64,000 nt of DNA from Bacteroidaceae bacterium (GTDB lineage Bacteria > Bacteroidota > Bacteroidia > Bacteroidales > Bacteroidaceae), in NCBI GenBank assembly GCA_024683455.1, contig JAIKYE010000036.1:1-64000 (forward strand). Reading direction: 5' to 3'. Positions 58,768 through 64,000 of the stretch are shown piece by piece. The translations under genes were made by a program, and so were the position numbers. The notes below the pieces were generated by a model, which was given only the letters and a program-made list of their open reading frames with translations, was not told where the DNA came from and did no database searches. Numbering within the stretch: position 1 is the stretch's first letter; every line of letters starts with the position of its first letter.

Positions 58768-59842
58768 TCCTCTTATTATACCACTCCTCGCGGGTGATTT
58801 CTCCTTCCTTATAGAACTCGGCGGGTTCCTTGGCTGCCTCGGCAGCACCATCATAACCCCATATCATGTAACTGGCTCCCCAGGTAAAACCGGCGCCAAA
58901 GGCAGTGAATACCAATTTGTCACCCTTCTTGAGCTTGGGCTCATACTCCCAAAGGCAAAGGGGAAGGGTTCCACCTGATGTATTGGCCATGTGATCTATG
59001 TTGATCATGATGTGATCCTTCTCAATACCGATACGCTGGGCCACAGAGACCTCGATATTGATATTAGCCTGATGAGGAATCACCCAATCGATATTGTCTT
59101 TATTGAGTCCGTTACGCTCGGTAAGCGTCTTTACTGCACTACTCATATCCAAGACGGCATGCTTGTAAACAGCACGACCTTCTTGATATACAAAGTGCTC
59201 GCGGGCATCTACCGTCTCGTGGCTAGGCATTTTAGCCGAACCACCGGCAGCCATATGAAGGTTCTGATAACCCTTGCCGTCAACTCTGTAGAATCCATCC
59301 ATCAAGCCAATCTTTTCTGTAGTTGCCTCCATCATAACGCAAGCAGCTCCATCACCAAAGATGGGACAAGTATTGCGATCCTCATAATTGGTCATACTGC
59401 TCATATGGTCGCCACCACAGATTACAATACGCTTGTAACGTCCACTACGAATATAAGAAGCACCAGCCTCCATTGCATAGAGGAATCCGGCACAGGCAGC
59501 CTCCATATCAAAGCCAAAGGCGCTCTTCAGTCCGCAATTGCCTATTACCAGAGAGGCCGTAGAGGGAAAATGATAGTCAGGCGTTGTAGTCGCACAGATT
59601 ACCAACTCTATGCTATCAGGGTCTGCACCAGTCTTGCGCAAAAGTTGCTGTACGGCACGGGTCATCATATAAGAGGTGCCACTACCCTGCTCAGGTTTCA
59701 AGATGTGACGAGTTTTCACACCTATGCGTTCCATAATCCACTCGTCAGAGGTATCAACGATAGTCGACATCTCCTCATTATCCAAAATGTAATTAGGAAC
59801 ATATCCTCCAACGCCTGTTATAACGGCATTAATCTCTTCCAT
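58760..59842 (-). CDS. fabH: 3-oxoacyl-ACP synthase III (FabH)
   Basis: This 360-residue enzyme condenses acetyl-CoA or branched acyl-CoA with malonyl-ACP to start fatty acid synthesis. The active Cys117 is in DMEAACAGFLYAM, with His in VIPHQANINI and Asn in HMANTSGGT. Length is slightly above the norm of about 320-335 because of a C-terminal extension rich in Glu/Trp. It is in operon with era and der. The upstream rpmF terminates at the hairpin 59868-59913. Confidence 0.97.
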   Translation of the reverse strand: MEEINAVITGVGGYVPNYILDNEEMSTIVDTSDEWIMERIGVKTRHILKPEQGSGTSYMMTRAVQQLLRKTGADPDSIELVICATTTPDYHFPSTASLVIGNCGLKSAFGFDMEAACAGFLYAMEAGASYIRSGRYKRIVICGGDHMSSMTNYEDRNTCPIFGDGAACVMMEATTEKIGLMDGFYRVDGKGYQNLHMAAGGSAKMPSHETVDAREHFVYQEGRAVYKHAVLDMSSAVKTLTERNGLNKDNIDWVIPHQANINIEVSVAQRIGIEKDHIMINIDHMANTSGGTLPLCLWEYEPKLKKGDKLVFTAFGAGFTWGASYMIWGYDGAAEAAKEPAEFYKEGEITREEWYNKRNA

Positions 59843-59867
59843 TACTTATCAATATATTTACAATAAA

Positions 59868-59913
59868 AAATAAAGCCGCATTAGCCCTAGCTAAGGGGCC
59901 GTAGCGGCTTATT
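59868..59913 (-). terminator. Terminator of the DUF177-rpmF operon
   Basis: AAAGCCGC pairs with GCGGCTT around a C/G-rich inner hairpin, and a T-rich tail follows on the minus strand (TTTATTTTTTATTG). It separates rpmF from fabH, a pair read together in many bacteria. Confidence 0.8.
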
Positions 59914-59929
59914 TCTTTACCTTAGAAGA

Positions 59930-60109
59930 TTAAGCTTCCTTCTCAATAGCAACCTTGCCGCGATAGTATCCGCATGCAGGGCATACTGTGTGATAAATGT
60001 GGAACTCTCCGCAGTTAGGACATACTGCCAATGCAGGAGCTACAGCCTTATCATGAGTTCTTCTTTTAAGGGTTCTAGTCTTGGACTGTCTTCTTTTAGG
60101 ATGTGCCAT
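59930..60109 (-). CDS. rpmF: 50S ribosomal protein L32
   Basis: This 59-residue protein starts MAHPKRRQSKTRTLKRRTHD and carries the zinc ribbon CPNCGEFHIYHTVCPACGYY (C30, C33, C43, C46). It is a component of the large ribosomal subunit. It lies 6 bp after the DUF177 gene on the same strand, the conserved DUF177-rpmF pair. Confidence 0.98.
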   Translation of the reverse strand: MAHPKRRQSKTRTLKRRTHDKAVAPALAVCPNCGEFHIYHTVCPACGYYRGKVAIEKEA

Positions 60110-60115
60110 TTTCTC

Positions 60116-60637
60116 TTATTTTTTATTGTTATCTAATATTTTCTTCAATTCGTTCCAGCGAGGATCGATAGGTTTGTCCTCTTCCTCTGCCGGATTTAGG
60201 GATTCTAAAGCTTCTGTCAACTGCTGGTTGCATGCTCCATCAGGATGAACGTGACGCAATGGAATTTCCAGAGCAGCAAACTCATAAATATTCCATGCAA
60301 CATTTAGTACACCATCCTCTTCTGGAACAACAATCAACTCACCATCATCAACAAACTCATCTCCCAGCTTTGCACGTAAAACATGCTCTGCACTGATGGG
60401 ACAATCCATCCAATCCAGACATCGGTCGCACAAGACTTTAACCGTACCTTCCAACTGAAACTTCAGTTCGTAGGCACCAGCTGTCCGCTTCACCCGTAAT
60501 GCGACATCCAGCTGACCTTGCTGAATTTCAGGACCCTGAACAGCGGAGAAGAAGTCGTCTTCTACATGCCAGTTGTACGACACAGTACCTTCCGACATGC
60601 CTTTCAGATCCACTTTATAGCTATCCAGTTTCTCCAT
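60116..60637 (-). CDS. YceD family (DUF177) protein
   Basis: This 173-residue protein is the usual companion of rpmF; family members are tied to 23S rRNA maturation or stability. The conserved CDRCLDWMDCPI and the acidic region with the W/P ending (DPRWNELKKILDNN) are present. A -7 box TAATTTTG stands only a few bases before the start codon (about 60645-60652), again giving a very short leader. Confidence 0.9.
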   Translation of the reverse strand: MEKLDSYKVDLKGMSEGTVSYNWHVEDDFFSAVQGPEIQQGQLDVALRVKRTAGAYELKFQLEGTVKVLCDRCLDWMDCPISAEHVLRAKLGDEFVDDGELIVVPEEDGVLNVAWNIYEFAALEIPLRHVHPDGACNQQLTEALESLNPAEEEDKPIDPRWNELKKILDNNKK

Positions 60638-60701
60638 CGGGCTGCAAAATTACAAAAAAAACAAATAACGACGCAAGAAATTACTCTAAAAAATGGGCAA
60701 T

Positions 60702-61859
60702 TTAATGTTTTTTGAGTTCAATACGGAACGTAGTACCTTTTCCTATCTCAGAATTTTTCACAAAAATACGTCCATTATGATACTCTTCCACGATTCTCTT
60801 GGCTAACGAAAGTCCCAGCCCCCAACCACGTTTCTTGGTAGTAAAACCTGGAGTAAAAACTGTACGAAAATGATTCTTGGGAATACCCTTGCCCGTATCC
60901 GTAATCTCCACGGAGAAACAATTGGGTTCTTCGCGAGCCACCAAGGTAATACTTCCACTGCCATCCATGGCATCTATGGCATTCTTACATAGATTCTCAA
61001 TTACCCATTCAAAAAGCGGAGCACAGATGTTTACAATAAGAGGTACCTGTGGCAATTGGCACGTCATACTTACGCGGTTGCTGGTACGACGATTAATATA
61101 CTGTACCACCTGCTCTATCACATCATTCAGGCTCTCGGGTTTAGGCTCTGGCTGTGAACCTATCTTACTGAAACGTTCGGCTATACGTTGCAGGCGCTGT
61201 ACATCCTTTCCCATCTCAGGCAGCAATTCATCATCGGGATAGGTTTCACGCAACACTTCGTGCCAAGCCATCAAACTGCTGATAGGCGTCCCCAACTGAT
61301 GGGCAGTCTCCTTGCTAAGCCCTACCCAAACTTTATTCTGCTCAGCTTTTTTGCTACTCAAAAGAGCAAAGATAGCTACTACAACAAATATTAGCACAAT
61401 ACCCAGCTGCACATAGGGCCACCAGGCAAGTCGCCACAGTATCAAACTATCATCGTAGCAGATTTCCATATAATCGGTGGACGAAAGATTGATACGAATG
61501 ACCCTACCCGACTGACGCATATGTATGGATTTGGCCTTTACTACCTCCATTTCATTCTGACGTTCACGTTCGGAAATAGGTATATTACGATAGTCCTGCA
61601 CCTTGCCTTCACGATCAAGCACAACCACAGGAATGGTATTATTGCTATTCAGCACCGTCCAGACAAGGGTTAAATCGGTATTCTCATCGGCATTATTAAG
61701 ACTCCGCATAGCCTCGGCCCATATCTCCATCTTGCGCTGCTCCTCCTGTTTGAGGTCGCGCACAAGGAAATTGGACACCACCAGCGAGGCAACACTCAGC
61801 ACAACTGCGGCCACCACTAGCAGAATCTTCACCTGACGAATTCTGTTTATCCACTGCAT
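60702..61859 (-). CDS. Sensor histidine kinase
   Basis: This 385-residue membrane sensor kinase has two transmembrane helices (about residues 11-31 and 147-168) flanking a periplasmic domain. The dimerisation/phosphoacceptor H-box is GLSKETAHQLGTPISSL with His187. The HATPase domain has ENLCKNAIDAMDGSGSI (N box), TDTGKGIP and GWGLGLSLAKRI. No response-regulator gene lies next to it, so it is an orphan. It is divergent from the C11 peptidase gene. Confidence 0.93.
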   Translation of the reverse strand: MQWINRIRQVKILLVVAAVVLSVASLVVSNFLVRDLKQEEQRKMEIWAEAMRSLNNADENTDLTLVWTVLNSNNTIPVVVLDREGKVQDYRNIPISERERQNEMEVVKAKSIHMRQSGRVIRINLSSTDYMEICYDDSLILWRLAWWPYVQLGIVLIFVVVAIFALLSSKKAEQNKVWVGLSKETAHQLGTPISSLMAWHEVLRETYPDDELLPEMGKDVQRLQRIAERFSKIGSQPEPKPESLNDVIEQVVQYINRRTSNRVSMTCQLPQVPLIVNICAPLFEWVIENLCKNAIDAMDGSGSITLVAREEPNCFSVEITDTGKGIPKNHFRTVFTPGFTTKKRGWGLGLSLAKRIVEEYHNGRIFVKNSEIGKGTTFRIELKKH

Positions 61860-61900
61860 ATCATATATATAACGTATAGAAATGTCATCTTATTGTATAA

Positions 61901-61928
61901 TTATGAATTATGAATTATGAATTATGAA
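61901..61928 (+). repeat. Heptanucleotide tandem repeat, 4 units
   Basis: Four TTATGAA units (TTCATAA on the other strand) cover the -33 position of the C11 peptidase promoter. Confidence 0.92.
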
Positions 61929-61938
61929 CTAAAAGTAG

Positions 61939-61946
61939 TATCTTTG
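61939..61946 (+). promoter_or_regulatory. -7 box of the C11 peptidase gene, next to its start codon
   Basis: TATCTTTG matches TAnnTTTG exactly and ends 5 bp before the ATG at 61952, so the transcript probably has no or almost no leader. Confidence 0.75.
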
Positions 61947-61951
61947 CACGC

Positions 61952-63121
61952 ATGAAATCAAAAATTATATACCTAATTATATATATAGGGATTACGCTTG
62001 CCTTCTCTGCATGCATTGACAATATAGACTTCCCAGATGAACCAGACACATATGAGAATATTGCCATCGTTTACTGGATGGGGGATAACAGTCTTAGCGG
62101 TGCAGCAGTACGTGACATCAAAGAACTTGTCCAAGGCAAAGACAAAATTCCCACAAATAGCAAGATTATCATCTATGCTGACACAGCAAGCGCATTCCCT
62201 GTAATCTATCAATTGGATGCAAAGAATGGGCTAAAGGTATGGAAAAAATATACTAAAGAAGAGGACTGCACTGATTCGCTAACCCTTCTGAACAACCTCA
62301 AGACTATAGTCAAGAACTTCCATGCAAAAAATTATGGACTAACTTTTGGGGCACACGGAACAGGATGGTCATGGCGACAACGTAGAGCCTTAGGCCCTGA
62401 TGACAACGATAGAAGTGCCGACAAATGGTTAAATGTCCCAACGTTGCGAGGTGTGTTGCAAGAACTACCCCATTTCAAATATATTTTCTTTGACGTCTGC
62501 TTTATGCAAAGCATTGAGGTTGCATACGAACTGCGTAACGTTACAGATTGGGTAGTAGGTTCTCCTGCCGAGATTCCCGGCCCAGGCGCCCCTTATAACC
62601 TCATTACAGACGCGCTATGCAAGGGAGATGCCTACGGAATAGTTGAAGGGTATGACAGCTACTATCCCAACAACAGATATAAGGGAGTAGTACTCTCTGC
62701 GGTAAATTGCAACGAGTTAGAGAACTTTACAGCCGCAACAAGTACATACATCAAAACTTTCTTTGCTGACTGTCATACAGTTTCCGGCACCGTTGCCCAA
62801 AATATTCAGAAGTATTCTTCAGAGTTCAGTTCCTTCACTTATTGTTACGACATGAATTCTATCATGCCTTACATTCTTTCCGATGAGGAATACCAGCAAT
62901 GGGTCGAGGCATTTGACAAAGCCGTTCCCTTGCGTAAAGCTAGTAGCGGTGAGTGGACGACTTCCGGACATTGCAACAACCCCTACATTTATGATTCCGA
63001 TCACTTTGGAGGCATCTCTATGTATATTCCTCAGGAAGGCGCAGATGGCAACGCCAAGAACAATGAGCTGAAACACTATCAGTGGTATAAAGATGTCGGA
63101 TGGAACGAGACTGGATGGTAA
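61952..63121 (+). CDS. C11 (clostripain) family cysteine peptidase lipoprotein
   Basis: This is a 389-residue lipoprotein with lipobox LAFSA-C21. The C11 catalytic pair is present: His135 in LTFGAHGTGWSW and Cys183 in FFDVCFMQSIEVAYEL. The N-terminal strand block is AIVYWMGDNSLSG. These enzymes cut after Arg or Lys at the cell surface or in the periplasm, and may self-activate. No dedicated neighbour is obvious, and the next gene (Xaa-Pro aminopeptidase) is 30 bp downstream on the same strand. Confidence 0.92.
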   Translation: MKSKIIYLIIYIGITLAFSACIDNIDFPDEPDTYENIAIVYWMGDNSLSGAAVRDIKELVQGKDKIPTNSKIIIYADTASAFPVIYQLDAKNGLKVWKKYTKEEDCTDSLTLLNNLKTIVKNFHAKNYGLTFGAHGTGWSWRQRRALGPDDNDRSADKWLNVPTLRGVLQELPHFKYIFFDVCFMQSIEVAYELRNVTDWVVGSPAEIPGPGAPYNLITDALCKGDAYGIVEGYDSYYPNNRYKGVVLSAVNCNELENFTAATSTYIKTFFADCHTVSGTVAQNIQKYSSEFSSFTYCYDMNSIMPYILSDEEYQQWVEAFDKAVPLRKASSGEWTTSGHCNNPYIYDSDHFGGISMYIPQEGADGNAKNNELKHYQWYKDVGWNETGW

Positions 63122-63151
63122 AAAGAAAAAGATAATAAAATTACAAAACAT

Positions 63152-64000
63152 ATGTTATTTGACAAACAAACATACGTACAACGCCGTACCGTACTAAAAG
63201 AGCAGGTAGGCTCAGGCATTATCCTGCTGACAGGCAATAACGACTCGCCTGCCAACTATCCCTCTAACGCTTACCGATTCCGTCAGGACAGTTCATTCCT
63301 GTACTATTTCGGTCAGCACCGCGAAGGTCTGGCTGGCATCATAGATATTGACAACAACCGTGAGTATCTGGTGGGCAACGATATAGACATAGAGGATATT
63401 GTCTGGTTTGGCAGCGTGGACAGTGTAGCAGATATGGCAGCCCAAAGTGGTGTAGCTAACACTCTTACGATGGCACAGATGGCCGACTTCCTGAAGAAGG
63501 CAAAGAGCGAAGGTCGTACCATCCATTTCCTGCCCCCATACCGTCACGATCTGATGATTCAGTTGATGGACATTCTGGGTATCCATCCCAGCCAGCAAAA
63601 GGCTCAAGCCTCAGTAAAACTGATTATGGCAGTAGTCAACCAGCGTGCTGTTAAAACGGCCGAGGAGATTGCAGAGATAGAACGTGCTTGCGCCATTGGC
63701 TACGAGATGCACACCACAGCCATGAAGATGTGTCGTCCCGGTGTTACAGAACAGGAGATAAGCGGTCGCATCAGTGGCATTGCCAGCAGCAAAGGTTGCA
63801 TGGTATCTTTCCAAAGTATTGTCAGCATGCATGGTGAAATCATGCACGGATACCCAAGCCCACGCCCATTGGAGGCTGGGCGTCTGTTGCTTTGCGATGC
63901 AGGAGCAGAAACCAATGAGAACTACTGTAGTGACAACACACGTACCACCCCCATCAGTGGAAAGTTCACACAACGTCAGAAAGAGATTTACAGCATTGTA
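63152..64000 (+). CDS. Xaa-Pro aminopeptidase (M24B), 5' part
   Basis: The start at 63152 (MLFDKQTYVQRRTVLKEQVG) opens a frame of 283 codons that leaves the window. An N-terminal aminopeptidase P domain (FRQDSSFLYYFGQHREG) leads into the pita-bread fold (TAEEIAEIERACAIGYEMH). The first metal-binding residues are seen in LLLCDAGAETNENYCSDNTRT. It cleaves the bond before proline at peptide N-termini. The remaining ligands lie outside the window. Confidence 0.95.
   Translation, partial: MLFDKQTYVQRRTVLKEQVGSGIILLTGNNDSPANYPSNAYRFRQDSSFLYYFGQHREGLAGIIDIDNNREYLVGNDIDIEDIVWFGSVDSVADMAAQSGVANTLTMAQMADFLKKAKSEGRTIHFLPPYRHDLMIQLMDILGIHPSQQKAQASVKLIMAVVNQRAVKTAEEIAEIERACAIGYEMHTTAMKMCRPGVTEQEISGRISGIASSKGCMVSFQSIVSMHGEIMHGYPSPRPLEAGRLLLCDAGAETNENYCSDNTRTTPISGKFTQRQKEIYSIV

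Noticed and set aside
58767-58854. N-terminal extension of Era (29 residues)
   Set aside because: It overlaps fabH coding sequence, and Era starts just before the G1 loop as in [11 protein letters not shown].

Overview
The window is chromosomal DNA of a member of the Bacteroidota, most likely a Bacteroidales/Prevotellaceae species. The evidence is the TTTG-N19-20-TAnnTTTG promoters, the GH92/GH125 mannosidases with SPI/SPII signals, several lipoproteins of Bacteroidales style, a C11 (clostripain) peptidase, an OstA-like/double PpiC cluster, and housekeeping proteins (GroEL, GuaB, ClpX, FabH, AsnS) of the phylum's sequence type. No taxon-defining rRNA is present, so the genus is an inference.

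Layout. 1-3.9 kb: three tandem TlpA-like thioredoxin-fold exported proteins (the first cut by the window edge), two sharing a duplicated leader. 4.0-7.5 kb: exonuclease III, GreA and groES-groEL. 7.6-13.8 kb: a mannan-processing run (GH92, GH125, transglutaminase-like lipoprotein). 13.7-17.8 kb: CutC, QueA, a NUDIX hydrolase and an unknown lipoprotein. 18.0-29.6 kb: an AT-richer accessory island. 30.1-38.6 kb: DMT transporter, AsnS, RluB, PurB, two tRNA-Val, TrpS, MutL. 38.6-44.9 kb: envelope biogenesis genes (small membrane protein, OstA-like, two PpiC isomerases) and GuaB. 45-50.6 kb: RecQ and tig-clpP-clpX. 50.7-53.2 kb: LptB divergent from MlaE-MlaF. 53.3-64 kb: M16 peptidase, DUF4878-like lipoprotein, Der, Era, FabH, RpmF, DUF177, a sensor kinase, a C11 peptidase and the start of an Xaa-Pro aminopeptidase.

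The most interesting part is the 18.0-29.6 kb island. A LuxR-type regulator is divergent from a complete type-I export line with 4-bp gene overlaps (TolC-like, HlyD-like, ABC transporter with an intact C39 peptidase). This is followed by a LanC-like protein without the zinc-ligand motifs, a GT4 glycosyltransferase, and a 336-residue protein. That protein has a double-glycine leader, nine tandem pentapeptides of YGQDN type and a C-terminal glycine-zipper domain. Beyond a decayed IS4-type transposase lie a small membrane protein and a Stealth-type sugar-phosphotransferase. I read this as a candidate undescribed system exporting a large, possibly glycosylated, glycine-zipper protein (bacteriocin-like or surface-aggregating); the function is inference.

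A second theme is small repeats. There are heptanucleotide tandem repeats whose unit always has the form TTCANNN, including two copies inside queA and one that supplies the start codon of lptB. There are also C-rich palindromic elements, some read through in frame by asnS, the transglutaminase gene and the NUDIX gene. A cluster of 22-bp-period dyad repeats sits beside the island.
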